Below are positions 6,978-14,901 of a stretch of 64,000 bases of DNA, one piece after another. The position numbers and the translations under genes are program-made. Origin of the DNA: an uncultured Bacteroidales bacterium (GTDB lineage: Bacteria > Bacteroidota > Bacteroidia > Bacteroidales > F082); NCBI GenBank assembly GCA_900318085.1, contig ONJF01000016.1, positions 1 through 64,000 of the forward strand, read 5' to 3'. The stretch's first letter is position 1. Each line of letters starts with the position of its first letter. Below the pieces are notes generated by a model. It worked only from the letters and a program-made list of their open reading frames with translations. It had not been told where the DNA came from and did no database searches.

Positions 6978-7101
6978 GATTCCCTTCGGGAATGGCGATG
7001 AGTGCTATGTTATTATGCGGCGGCAGATAGCGCTACAAGCCGTTAACAAGTGCTGCCGCCGCTGGACAATAATAATTGGAACTCCATTCCCGAAGGGAAT
7101 C
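6978..7101 (+). repeat. Nested 124-base palindrome (MITE-like or structured RNA element)
   Basis: Outer arms 6978-6995 (GATTCCCTTCGGGAATGG) and 7084-7101 are perfect inverted repeats of 18 bases, each itself a small hairpin. Inner arms GCGGCGGCAG and CTGCCGCCGC, flanked by TATTAT and ATAATA, also pair. It fills the space between the TPM gene and ftsE. No target-site duplication is evident. Confidence 0.7.
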
Positions 7102-7116
7102 TCAAAAGACAGCAAT

Positions 7117-7794
7117 ATGTCAGAACCCATCATAGAAATCAAAAATGCGGCCATCTTCCAACGGGAGAACCTGGTCCTCAGCAATGTCAACCTGACGCTT
7201 CACAGAGGCGAGTTCATCTATCTCATCGGCCGCACGGGAAGCGGCAAGTCTTCTTTGCTGAAGACCTTATACGGCGAACTGCCCGCCCGCGACGGCATCG
7301 TGCGCGTGGCTGGCTACGACCTCACCCAACTCAAAAGGAAGGACATCCCCTACCTGCGTCGCAAAATCGGCATCGTGTTTCAGGACTTTCAGTTGCTGTT
7401 TGACCGCAGTGTGGAGAAAAACCTGGAGTTTGTGCTGGGTGCCACGGGTTGGACCGAGAAAGCCGAGATCTCACGCCGCATCGACGAGGTGCTGGCCAAG
7501 GTGGGACTGAGCGACAAACGCAAGAGCATGCCCCACCAGATGTCGGGCGGTGAGCAACAAGGTGTCGCCATAGCCCGCGCTCTGCTCAACGAACCCGATG
7601 TCATCCTAGCCGACGAGCCCACAGGCAACCTCGACCCCGACACCACCCTGGAAGTGATGAAACTCCTGCGCAACATCAGCGAAAACGGCACCGCCGTGCT
7701 GATGGCCACACACAACTACACGCTCATGCAGAAATATCCTTCCCGCATCGCCAATTGCAAGAATGGGACTGTGATTTGTTCGGAGATGGAGTAA
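7117..7794 (+). CDS. ftsE: Cell-division ABC transporter ATPase FtsE
   Basis: A 225-residue ABC ATPase: Walker A GRTGSGKSS (residues 38-46), Q-loop IGIVFQDFQLL, signature MSGGEQQGVAIARALL, Walker B VILADEPTGNLD and switch His in MATHNY. FtsE pairs with the membrane protein FtsX to activate peptidoglycan hydrolases at the septum; as in other Bacteroidetes, ftsX is not next door. The signature has Gly where Arg is usual (QQGVAI), a small deviation. The ATG at 7117 follows the 124-base palindrome; an alternative upstream start at 7015 lies inside it. LolD-like exporters are a less likely alternative. Confidence 0.85.
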   Translation: MSEPIIEIKNAAIFQRENLVLSNVNLTLHRGEFIYLIGRTGSGKSSLLKTLYGELPARDGIVRVAGYDLTQLKRKDIPYLRRKIGIVFQDFQLLFDRSVEKNLEFVLGATGWTEKAEISRRIDEVLAKVGLSDKRKSMPHQMSGGEQQGVAIARALLNEPDVILADEPTGNLDPDTTLEVMKLLRNISENGTAVLMATHNYTLMQKYPSRIANCKNGTVICSEME

Positions 7795-7797
7795 TTT

Positions 7798-7874
7798 TGA
7801 AGCTTTAAGCTATAAGCTATAAGCCGGGCTGGGCCTTTTGCTTACAGCTTACGGCTTATAGCTTATAGCTTCAA
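7798..7874 (+). repeat. Heptamer-built palindrome between ftsE and a convergent glycosyltransferase gene
   Basis: The left arm is TAAGCTA-type heptamers, the right arm five NNGCTTA heptamers (for example CGGCTTA, TAGCTTA). The arms pair over about 23 bases. The convergent CDS ends inside it, so its last residues (EAISYKP) are encoded by the repeat. It may serve as a bidirectional terminator. Confidence 0.7.
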
Positions 7875-8973
7875 CGATTTTCCGTGCATTAGCCTCATTA
7901 TCATACAACTGCCGCATCTGCGCATCGCGTTCCTCGATGTCGTCCTCAGTGAAGTCTTCCTCCATCAAGCGTTTGATCTCAGCAATCATCTGCCCGGGCT
8001 CGTCCGCCACCGCACAAAGGCCTTCCAACGAGGTCCCTTTCACCATGTCGGCGTTGACCAGACAGAAACGGCCGTTATATAGCGCATTCAACAGTTTCAG
8101 TTTCAGCCCCGTAGGTTGGTTAGTCACCAAAATATTCACCTGTGCCTGTCGCAAAAGGTCAATCATCTCGGCATCATCGGGATTGGCTACCAAGGTTACG
8201 TTGGCGTATCTCTCAGACAACTTCACTAGTTTTTCAGAAGGATTCAAACCCGACACGATGCAATGCATATCCAACTCGCTAAAGACATTCTCTATCAGCC
8301 ACTTGGCTGCGTCTTCGTTTTCACGCACCGAGAGGTTGCCGTGATATAGCACATAGTCGCCCCTACCCGTCTCCGAACACACCGAGTCGGAAGCATTAAA
8401 GCCCGGAACAAGAACGACAATCTGATAAAGTTTACTGAAATGGTCGGCATCCTGCTGTGAGATGGCAAAAATGCCAGCTGCCTTCTTTAGCACCGGTTCG
8501 TAGCGCCTCAATTTCCATGCTTCAGCATGATAGAAGAAACGCCTCCACCAACACCTTTCCGTGTCGCCCAAACCGTTATAATAGTCATGTTCCACATTGT
8601 GGGCACGCACATAGATCTTCCTGTTCTTCAAGCGTTTGTCCAAAAGCACCGCCGTGGTGTGCAGGCCTTCGCAAAGGATGGGATAATCGTCGTTCAGCAA
8701 GTCTTGCACCAATGCCTCCGAGCGGCGCGAGTTGACAATATAGGGTGTGAGGCTCAGCTGTCTGGCAAAGGAAGTGTCGCGCTTGTAGTATTTCACTTCA
8801 TGGCATCGCTTCAAGATCTCCTGTTCTCCGCGACCGTACTCAAAGCAATGCAGATGCACCTTGACACCTGCCTCGGTGAGGGCCTTGATACGATAAAACA
8901 CATCGATCACCCCACCGTAGTTGGCAGGATAAGGCACGTCGAAGGCGATGATATGGAGGTGGTTTTCACTCAT
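7849..8973 (-). CDS. Glycosyltransferase (family 1/4-like)
   Basis: A 374-residue GT-B type protein: N-terminal IIAFDVPYPANYGGVIDVFY, middle IYVRAHNVEHDYY, and C-terminal nucleotide-sugar domain with GDYVLYHGNLSVRENEDAA and QAQVNILVTNQPTGLKLKLL. This matches Bacteroidetes mannosyltransferase-like proteins. The ATG at 8973 overlaps the 3' end of the upstream glycosyltransferase gene by 8 bases, so the two are an operon; the longer upstream open frame lies inside that gene. The last residues come from the heptamer palindrome. Acceptor and donor sugars cannot be told from the sequence. Confidence 0.82.
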   Translation of the reverse strand: MSENHLHIIAFDVPYPANYGGVIDVFYRIKALTEAGVKVHLHCFEYGRGEQEILKRCHEVKYYKRDTSFARQLSLTPYIVNSRRSEALVQDLLNDDYPILCEGLHTTAVLLDKRLKNRKIYVRAHNVEHDYYNGLGDTERCWWRRFFYHAEAWKLRRYEPVLKKAAGIFAISQQDADHFSKLYQIVVLVPGFNASDSVCSETGRGDYVLYHGNLSVRENEDAAKWLIENVFSELDMHCIVSGLNPSEKLVKLSERYANVTLVANPDDAEMIDLLRQAQVNILVTNQPTGLKLKLLNALYNGRFCLVNADMVKGTSLEGLCAVADEPGQMIAEIKRLMEEDFTEDDIEERDAQMRQLYDNEANARKIVEAISYKP

Positions 8974-10060
8974 AGTGTCGGTAGATTTCAAGCAGTTTCT
9001 GTTCCTCGTTCTCCCAACACAAATCCTGTGCCGCCACAGCCAAGTTTCGTTGCCATTGCTCCCTTCTCGCCTCATCCGACAAGGCCTCACGGATGATGGC
9101 AGCGATGGTGGCAGGCTCATGGTTTTCGATGAACAAGCCCAAGTCGTATTGGCGGATAATCTTCTCGATCTCCGTCAGATGCGAGGCAACAATAGGCACG
9201 CCAGCTTGGATGAAATCGAAGAGTTTGTTGGGCAAACTGAAGCGGTAGTTGAGGTTGGTGTCCTTATCGAGGCAGAAGCCCAATTCGGCAAGTTGGGTGT
9301 AGGCCATCATCTGCTGGTAAGGCATACGCGGGAAGAAACGGACACGGTCGGAGATTTTCAGGTCTTCGACCATTTGTTTCAACAGGGGCAACACATCGCC
9401 GCCACCGATGATCATCAGGTAGCAGTCATCCAACAATGCCATGGATTGCACCAATTCCTCTGCCCCACGCTGTATGTTGATGCCTGAGCCTTGAAGAATA
9501 AGCAAGTGCTTGTCAGTAGGCAGGCCCAATTCCGTTTTGTCGCCTTTGGGAGGCAGAGCCTTGCGCGGCGGGATGTTGCGGATGACGTGGCATTTGACAC
9601 CATATTTCTCGCGAAACAAGTCGGCGATACTGTCGCAAACGGTAATCATCTCGTCCAGTTTGGGCACGACGTAGCCTTCAATGCGTTTCCACACCTTTTG
9701 CACCTTGGGCCGATGGACCAACTCGGGTGTCTCGGTGAAATACTCATGGCTGTCGAAGACCATTTTGCTGCCTTTTAGGCGTGAGATGAAATAGTTAGGC
9801 AGGATGGTATCCAAATCATTGGACAACAGCAAATGGGCGCGATGGAACAGCAGAAAGAAAAACAAGCGGATGTTGTATTCGGCATAGAACAGCGGGCCCT
9901 TCTCAAAGAGCAGTTTCATGCGGTGCGTGGCGTATGGGCGTTGGTCCATGGGTGGACTTTTGCGCTGCTTCCGCCCGACCAAAAGCACCTCGTATCCAGC
10001 CTTTTGCAAAGCCAGGCACGACTTGTTGACCCTTTGGTCCGTGACCAAGTCGTTGATCAC
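8966..10060 (-). CDS. Glycosyltransferase family 4-like protein
   Basis: A 364-residue GT-B protein: VINDLVTDQRVNKSCLALQ at the start (family pattern SDLVTDQRV), MVFDSHEYFTETPEL, LLILQGSGINIQRGAEELV, and PNKLFDFIQAGVPIVAS in the C-terminal donor-binding region. The start is the GTG at 10060: in this frame a TAG stop lies about 40 bases upstream and no ATG or TTG is available. A TACCTTTA promoter-like box stands about 16 bases before it, implying a short leader. First gene of a two-gene operon with the next glycosyltransferase. Confidence 0.82.
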   Translation of the reverse strand: MINDLVTDQRVNKSCLALQKAGYEVLLVGRKQRKSPPMDQRPYATHRMKLLFEKGPLFYAEYNIRLFFFLLFHRAHLLLSNDLDTILPNYFISRLKGSKMVFDSHEYFTETPELVHRPKVQKVWKRIEGYVVPKLDEMITVCDSIADLFREKYGVKCHVIRNIPPRKALPPKGDKTELGLPTDKHLLILQGSGINIQRGAEELVQSMALLDDCYLMIIGGGDVLPLLKQMVEDLKISDRVRFFPRMPYQQMMAYTQLAELGFCLDKDTNLNYRFSLPNKLFDFIQAGVPIVASHLTEIEKIIRQYDLGLFIENHEPATIAAIIREALSDEARREQWQRNLAVAAQDLCWENEEQKLLEIYRHYE

Positions 10061-10075
10061 CGATACGATGGCGCG

Positions 10076-10083
10076 TAAAGGTA
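10076..10083 (-). promoter_or_regulatory. Probable -7 element of the glycosyltransferase operon
   Basis: Minus-strand TACCTTTA, one mismatch from TAnnTTTG, just before the GTG start at 10060. Confidence 0.45.
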
Positions 10084-10124
10084 ATAACTTTTCTCCATCC
10101 TAGCACTTATTCGATCTTTTTCAC

Positions 10125-10132
10125 TATATTTG
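10125..10132 (+). promoter_or_regulatory. -7 promoter element of the Bro-N gene and murB
   Basis: TATATTTG, 17 bases before the ATG at 10149. No separate promoter is visible directly before murB. Confidence 0.7.
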
Positions 10133-10148
10133 CAAAAAATCGCCGCAG

Positions 10149-11024
10149 ATGACCGACAAAATAAAACTATTTGAACAAAAGCAAGTTAGAACGCATTGGG
10201 ATGCCGAAAATGAGGAATGGTACTTTTCTGTAATTGATATTGTCGAAGTATTAACAGAAAGTCCTAGTCCAAGAAAGTACTGGAGTGTGCTGAAAACCAG
10301 ACTCAAAAAAGAAGGAAGCGAGTTGGCTACAAATTGTAGTCAACTGAAAATGCAGTCAACAGACGGCAAATATTACAAGACTGACTGCATGACCACCAAA
10401 AACATTCTGCGTTTAGTCCAGTCCATTCCTTCGCCCAAAGCAGAGCCGTTCAAGATGTGGTTGGCCGAAGTAGGCAATGAACGCTTGAATGAAATAGCCG
10501 ACCCTGAAAAGGCCATTCTTCGAGGTGCCGATTATTATCGTGCCAAAGGTTATACTGAAGGCTGGATTAACCAACGACTACAAAGCATCGAAATGCGTAA
10601 GGAACTGACAGATGAATGGAAAGCCCGCGGAATAGAAGAAGAACGTGACTACGCCATCCTCACAAACGAGATGACCAAGGCTTGGAGTGGTCTTTCTGTA
10701 AAAGAATACAAGCAACTAAAAGGCCTTAAGAAAGAAAGCCTTCGTGACAACATGACCAATATTGAATTGGTGCTAAACATGTTAGCTGAAGTATCCACAA
10801 CAGCCATTTCCAAAACCCGTGAACCTAAGACTTTTGCCGAGAGCAAAAGCGTGGCAAATGAAGGAGGGAAAATAGCCAAAACTGCACGAAAAAACCTGGA
10901 AAAACAAATTGGGCAATCAGTCATTTCCCCTTTGAATGCTTGCGACAAACCAGCATTGGAAATACAGTCTGACTATGAATTGCTCGAAGAGCAAGATGCG
11001 TCAAAAAACAACGATGCCCAATGA
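10149..11024 (+). CDS. Bro-N domain (phage antirepressor-like) protein
   Basis: A 291-residue protein with an N-terminal Bro-N domain (WDAENEEWYFSVIDIVEVL, YWSVLKTRLKKEG) followed by the conserved region typical of stand-alone bacterial Bro/DinD-like proteins (IPSPKAEPFKMWLAEVG, GYTEGWINQRLQSIEMRKEL, YAILTNEMTKAWSGLSVKEY, NMTNIELVLNMLAEVST). Bro-N domains bind DNA and occur in phage antirepressors, but this subtype is common on Bacteroidetes chromosomes; its role is unknown. Its stop overlaps the murB start (ATGA, 4 bases), so the cell wall gene is translationally coupled to it. Confidence 0.85.
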   Translation: MTDKIKLFEQKQVRTHWDAENEEWYFSVIDIVEVLTESPSPRKYWSVLKTRLKKEGSELATNCSQLKMQSTDGKYYKTDCMTTKNILRLVQSIPSPKAEPFKMWLAEVGNERLNEIADPEKAILRGADYYRAKGYTEGWINQRLQSIEMRKELTDEWKARGIEEERDYAILTNEMTKAWSGLSVKEYKQLKGLKKESLRDNMTNIELVLNMLAEVSTTAISKTREPKTFAESKSVANEGGKIAKTARKNLEKQIGQSVISPLNACDKPALEIQSDYELLEEQDASKNNDAQ

Positions 11025-12034
11025 AAACCAACATCAACCTACAACCCTACAACAGCTTCGGCTTCGATGCCGTAGCAAAACAATTCGTCGAAATCAACGC
11101 AGTCAGCGACCTGCAAACGCTCATTAAAAGCGGAGCCTTGCCGCGACAAAAGACCTTGATTCTCAGCGGAGGCAACAACATCCTATTCCAAAACGAGGTG
11201 TTTGACGGCCTTGTCATCTACATCAACACCAAAGGCATTGAAATCATTAAAGAAGGTGGAAACGAGGTTGTAGTTCGTGCCCAGGCCGGCGAGGACTGGC
11301 CCGACTTCGTGCGCTTCTGCGTCGGCAAGGGTTGGCATGGTGTGGAGAACCTCGCCCATATCCCTGGCAAGGTGGGCGCCGCCCCTGTACAAAACATCGG
11401 TGCTTACGGCATGGAGTTGAAAGACAGCTTCGCACAATGTGAAGCCATGGACTTGGTCACGGGCGAGACCAAAGTTTTCACCAAAGAGGAATGTCGTTTC
11501 GGCTATAGAGAAAGCGTTTTCAAAGGCGAACTGAAAGGGCGCTATGTCATCACCTCAGTGGACTTCCTGCTGAAGAAAGACGCGCCGCTCAACCTCGAAT
11601 ATGGCAACATCAAAGCGTATCTGGAGGAAAACGGGATCCCCCGCCCCACTTTGCAGCAGCTCCACGACGTCATCTGCACGATCCGCGATGCCAAATTGCC
11701 TGACGTGAAACAGATTGGCAGTGCAGGCAGTTTCTTCAAGAACCCCGTCATCGAAAGGGCACAATTTGAGACCTTGCTTAAGGAATATCCCACGATGCCA
11801 CACTACGACGAACCCAATGGCAAGGTGAAAGTCCCAGCGGGATGGCTGATCGAGCAAGCCGGATGGAAAGGTTGGCGCGACGAGCATGTGGGCGTGTACG
11901 ACAAGCAGGCGCTCGTCCTGGTGCATTATGGCGGCGGCAAAGGGCAAGACATTGTGCAACTCGCCCATAGAATCCAAGAATCTGTGGAGGAAAAATTTGG
12001 GATTAGGATTAGTCCTGAGGTGAATTTTGTATGA
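11021..12034 (+). CDS. murB: UDP-N-acetylmuramate dehydrogenase MurB
   Basis: A 337-residue FAD enzyme that reduces UDP-GlcNAc-enolpyruvate to UDP-MurNAc in cytoplasmic peptidoglycan precursor synthesis. Seen: NLQPYNSFGFDAVA at the N-terminus, the FAD-binding LILSGGNNILF, GWHGVENLAHIPGKVGAAPV, YRESVFK and the substrate-binding IGSAGSFFKNPV (catalytic Ser), then PAGWLIEQAGWKG. Length and the Tyr-containing YRESVFK loop fit the type I (E. coli-like) enzyme. It starts within the stop of the Bro-N gene and apparently depends on that gene's promoter. Confidence 0.95.
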   Translation: MKTNINLQPYNSFGFDAVAKQFVEINAVSDLQTLIKSGALPRQKTLILSGGNNILFQNEVFDGLVIYINTKGIEIIKEGGNEVVVRAQAGEDWPDFVRFCVGKGWHGVENLAHIPGKVGAAPVQNIGAYGMELKDSFAQCEAMDLVTGETKVFTKEECRFGYRESVFKGELKGRYVITSVDFLLKKDAPLNLEYGNIKAYLEENGIPRPTLQQLHDVICTIRDAKLPDVKQIGSAGSFFKNPVIERAQFETLLKEYPTMPHYDEPNGKVKVPAGWLIEQAGWKGWRDEHVGVYDKQALVLVHYGGGKGQDIVQLAHRIQESVEEKFGIRISPEVNFV

Positions 12035-12081
12035 GGGCACCTTTTTTCTCTACCCTTTTTGAGAAAACCAAAAAACTAGCA

Positions 12082-12912
12082 TTATTCCTTAAACACAATT
12101 CTGTCCGCCAATTGCAAGAAATAATCGTTCGACCAAATGTCGAGTTCGCGAGGGTCATTCTTAAGAAATGGTCGCACATCAGTCTTTACATCCTCAATGT
12201 TTGTAGTGGCTAAACGCTCTTTTAAGGCCGTCTTAAAACCCTCGATTGACATTACCTCACCATTGAACTCACGGATACGCTCTTGCAAATGCTTGAAATC
12301 AAGAGGTACCTGCCAACGCACATACCACTCGAAATCGTACCAATCGCGACCTTTCACACGCGACTTCCAATTGCGGAACACCAAGGCGTGCATCTTCCCT
12401 GCATAGAGGTCGGGTAGTTGGAAACAACGCACCATGAAGGTATAAGGCAGCGTCAGTGCCTTTTGCTCTGTTTGGAACAACAAAGGCGGTTGCGTGTCGA
12501 CTTCTATCTTCACCTTCACCGTTTTCTCCGTCTGGAATGCCACATTATAAACATTCGTATTGTCCTTCAAGAAAGCGGAATCCACCCTACCGAATACTTT
12601 TTTGTCCTTCTTTTTGATCTCAACCTTGCGTCCCAAACTATCGAACTCGTCAATAATAGGCTGGAAATAGTTCTCAAACACAAACCCTTCATCAGTGGTG
12701 AGCAGAGAGAAATCCATATCCTCGGAGAAACGAGGCAGTTGATGGAACAGTCGCAGGCAAGTGCCGCCATAGAAAGCGGCCTTGTCAAAGAACCCTCCAC
12801 GATGCAGTCCTGCCAATACCACCTGCTGGGTGATCTCATAAATGGCGTTCTGCTTGTCTTTGGCAGTATTGATCTGATAGCGCTGCAGCGCCCTCTCAAA
12901 AAAGTCGTTCAT
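12082..12912 (-). CDS. abiEii: AbiEii-type nucleotidyltransferase toxin
   Basis: A 276-residue protein with the DNA polymerase beta-like nucleotidyltransferase motif FYGGTCLRLF (GGT at 49-51) and SEDMDFSL (Asp65, Asp67), then VKIEVDTQPP and the conserved LPDLYAGKMHALVFRNWKSR and KGRDWYDFEWYV. This is the AbiEii/MenT family, toxins of type IV-like abortive infection systems; related toxins modify tRNA acceptor stems. Motifs are intact. It overlaps the upstream antitoxin gene by 4 bases, the canonical AbiEi-AbiEii layout. Confidence 0.88.
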   Translation of the reverse strand: MNDFFERALQRYQINTAKDKQNAIYEITQQVVLAGLHRGGFFDKAAFYGGTCLRLFHQLPRFSEDMDFSLLTTDEGFVFENYFQPIIDEFDSLGRKVEIKKKDKKVFGRVDSAFLKDNTNVYNVAFQTEKTVKVKIEVDTQPPLLFQTEQKALTLPYTFMVRCFQLPDLYAGKMHALVFRNWKSRVKGRDWYDFEWYVRWQVPLDFKHLQERIREFNGEVMSIEGFKTALKERLATTNIEDVKTDVRPFLKNDPRELDIWSNDYFLQLADRIVFKE

Positions 12913-13532
12913 CTTTCCATAATCTTTATTAGGTTGTTGATGGCTTGCCGTTTCTTACTTACTGCGGCACACTGTCGGAATAGGTCCACGTTCATTTCCA
13001 TAAAGGCATCCATATCCAGCCGCAGGTCCTCTTCAAGAAAGGCATAGGTGTCTTTGAGGAAACGTAGCGGAAGCCTTGGGGTGGTGATGATATAGTCACA
13101 CAATGCCTTTTCAGGGGTGGCGATCAAGTAGGTCACGCCATCCTCTTCGCGCTGGGTAATGCCAATGGGATAATAGTCCTTGGCGCAATGATGATACTCA
13201 AACCGTCCAGCGTCATTCTGAAAAGAAACCGTCAGATGCGTCGTCATCGACTCCACCACCTCGACCCGCTCTGGTATCAGCCCGTATTCACGCAGTGCCG
13301 TCAACATTGACACATACGACGGACCATAAAGCACATTGCCTATCAGGTTCAGCGACAGCAAAAGGCCGCTTTCCTTTGGAGCCACGACATAAAGCCCCCG
13401 CTTCAGTCGTATTATCCTGCCCGCCTTCTCAAGGCTTGCCACCTTCCTGTTTGCCGACTTCACATCAGGATACAGCGAAGCGACAGCGGCAGTATTAACA
13501 GGGATGTTCTTTAAGACGGCCAACTCGTTCAT
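12909..13532 (-). CDS. abiEi: AbiEi-type antitoxin and repressor
   Basis: A 207-residue protein with an N-terminal winged helix (SANRKVASLEKAGRIIRLKRG followed by LYVV), then LIGNVLYGPSYVSMLTALRE and a central YHHCAKDYYPIGI. This is the AbiEi antitoxin pattern: the N-terminal domain represses the operon, the C-terminal domain counters the toxin. A 60-base near-perfect inverted repeat lies just upstream and is probably its operator. Overlaps the toxin gene by 4 bases. Confidence 0.85.
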   Translation of the reverse strand: MNELAVLKNIPVNTAAVASLYPDVKSANRKVASLEKAGRIIRLKRGLYVVAPKESGLLLSLNLIGNVLYGPSYVSMLTALREYGLIPERVEVVESMTTHLTVSFQNDAGRFEYHHCAKDYYPIGITQREEDGVTYLIATPEKALCDYIITTPRLPLRFLKDTYAFLEEDLRLDMDAFMEMNVDLFRQCAAVSKKRQAINNLIKIMER

Positions 13533-13560
13533 ACGTTTTCTATTTTTACGATGGCAAAAT

Positions 13561-13620
13561 TAGTAAATTTTTCAAGAGAAAATAACATTTTTTGTAATTT
13601 TCTCTCAAAAAAGTTACTAT
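13561..13620 (-). promoter_or_regulatory. Inverted-repeat operator upstream of abiEi
   Basis: Arms of about 27 bases pair almost perfectly: TAGTAA, a T-run, AGAGAAAAT and ACA against their complement, around a short centre. It lies 29-88 bases upstream of the abiEi start codon. AbiEi proteins are known to bind inverted repeats in their own promoters. Confidence 0.7.
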
Positions 13621-13770
13621 TTCAGTGTTTCATTTCCAAAAAATCCGCACACTTATCCAAGTTTTTCCTTGTTTTCTGTGCAATTTTTATCAATTTGTTT
13701 TGCTCGTCTACTTAGTTGAATATTTATCCATACTACTTGACAAAATAATGCAACAGCAAGTAAAGCAGGG
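13621..13770. other. Intergenic spacer without recognised feature
   Basis: AT-rich, between the abiEi operator and the terminator of the next minus-strand gene. A plus-strand open frame through here has no family motif, no promoter and crosses two terminator hairpins, so I do not call it a gene. Confidence 0.5.
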
Positions 13771-13849
13771 CAAAAACGCCAAGCGCCGACAGGGAATCCT
13801 GCCGGCGCTTGGAATGAGCAACCCTCCGCCTCAAAACAGAAGCGGAGGG
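13771..13849 (-). terminator. Two tandem hairpins ending the minus-strand lipoprotein gene
   Basis: On the minus strand the first hairpin (CCCTCCGC/GCGGAGGG, 13822-13849) is followed by a second (CCAAGCGCCG/CGGCGCTTGG, 13779-13812) and then a GTTTTTG run. The second is a standard intrinsic terminator. Confidence 0.8.
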
Positions 13850-13918
13850 AACTTCAACAACATTAAACTCATTTGGGTATTGAAGTGTCTGGCTACAACA
13901 AAACCCCAAAATCCATTA

Positions 13919-14821
13919 TCAAAAGCCTGGAATTTCTGGCATGTTATTTAGGAGGTCCTCGACATCCATGTCTTCCAAATCGTCCATCATGTCCTCAACC
14001 TTTGATGCGGCGCCTGCCATCTTTGAGGCAGCCTGAATCATCTTGTTTTGAATCTTGAGCAGACGGTTTGCTTGTGACGTTGAGAGATTGTCACCAGCCC
14101 TTTCCAACTTCTCAGCCAGCGATTCAGCCTTTTCCGCCATTGACAACGCATCCGCCATAGCCGATGCATTACCCTTACTTACTTTTTCAGCAAAGCTGTA
14201 GTATTTGTTGACATATTGCTCATATTCGTTCAAGATTTTGTCCCAGTCGGCGGAGCCAGCATCTGAGAAATCAATATCAAGATCGTCTAAGTCGACATCC
14301 ATGTCCACTTCAAAATCCGGAATTTCGAATGCCAGTTCGTCATCGGCGAAAAACGCCTCGCCACCTTCGGCCTCCGTTAGCTCGAAGTCAAAGGTCTTGC
14401 CGTCTTTTGCGCGGGTGAACGTACCCGAAAAGACACCTTCGATCCAATCGCCTTCAAACTGACCCGTAGGATGGTCGGTATAGAACTCCGTTAATTCCAG
14501 GCTGTCGTCATCCTTTTCGCCGAAAAACATCATGGATGATTTGTTGCCTTTCTTTCTTTGCGAGTCGTAATAGTAGCGACCCAACACCGTTGAACCATCC
14601 ACCAACATGGACATATGCACGTCGGCGCCAGCCACTTTACCCACGAAATGGTGAACAGACGGCTCCTCGACGACGGGAGCCTCTTCCTCGATTTGCTCTG
14701 CAACGGGAGCTTCAACGGTTTCAACCGTCTTGAGCACATCCTGCTTGTTTTTATTGCCTCCTCCGCAGGAAACCAATTCCATCGAAACGACGGCTAACAT
14801 GATTAAAGTTATTTTCTTCAT
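13919..14821 (-). CDS. Lipoprotein with acidic middle and WDKIL helical module
   Basis: A 300-residue lipoprotein: MKKITLIMLAVVSMELVSCG with the acylated Cys at 19, a Glu/Pro/Val-rich linker, a beta-rich region (HHFVGKVAGADVHMSMLVDG, SGTFTRAKDGKTFDFEL), an extremely acidic stretch (DFEVDMDVDLDDLDIDFSD), then a helical module WDKILNEYEQYVNKYYSFAE followed by LSTSQANRLLKIQNKMIQ, and a last acidic/Met-rich helix. The helical module (DUF6591-like) recurs as the whole mature part of the protein at 16335-16685. Function unknown. The gene shares a conserved leader with two neighbours. Confidence 0.8.
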   Translation of the reverse strand: MKKITLIMLAVVSMELVSCGGGNKNKQDVLKTVETVEAPVAEQIEEEAPVVEEPSVHHFVGKVAGADVHMSMLVDGSTVLGRYYYDSQRKKGNKSSMMFFGEKDDDSLELTEFYTDHPTGQFEGDWIEGVFSGTFTRAKDGKTFDFELTEAEGGEAFFADDELAFEIPDFEVDMDVDLDDLDIDFSDAGSADWDKILNEYEQYVNKYYSFAEKVSKGNASAMADALSMAEKAESLAEKLERAGDNLSTSQANRLLKIQNKMIQAASKMAGAASKVEDMMDDLEDMDVEDLLNNMPEIPGF

Positions 14822-14853
14822 TTTCTAATCCCTAAATACGTGTCGGGCGCAAC
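14822..14853 (-). promoter_or_regulatory. Conserved leader motif, copy A
   Basis: On the minus strand GTTGCGCCCGACACG, an AT-rich TAGGGAT block and AGAAAATG lead straight into the start codon at 14821. The same block precedes the genes starting at 16259 and 16685. Confidence 0.65.
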
Positions 14854-14901
14854 TGTTTCTTTGTAACCTTTTTTGAATTATTTACATCCTCTTTTGCCAA
14901 C

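Noticed and set aside
6978-7101. Riboswitch before ftsE
   Set aside because: Structure is dominated by perfect inverted repeats rather than a known aptamer pattern; a mobile or repeat element is more likely.
13771-13849. Small non-coding RNA
   Set aside because: Two strong hairpins, but the T-run after the second and the position downstream of a minus-strand gene are explained by termination.
13625-13951. Plus-strand 108-codon frame
   Set aside because: Crosses two terminator hairpins, lacks a promoter and family motifs.
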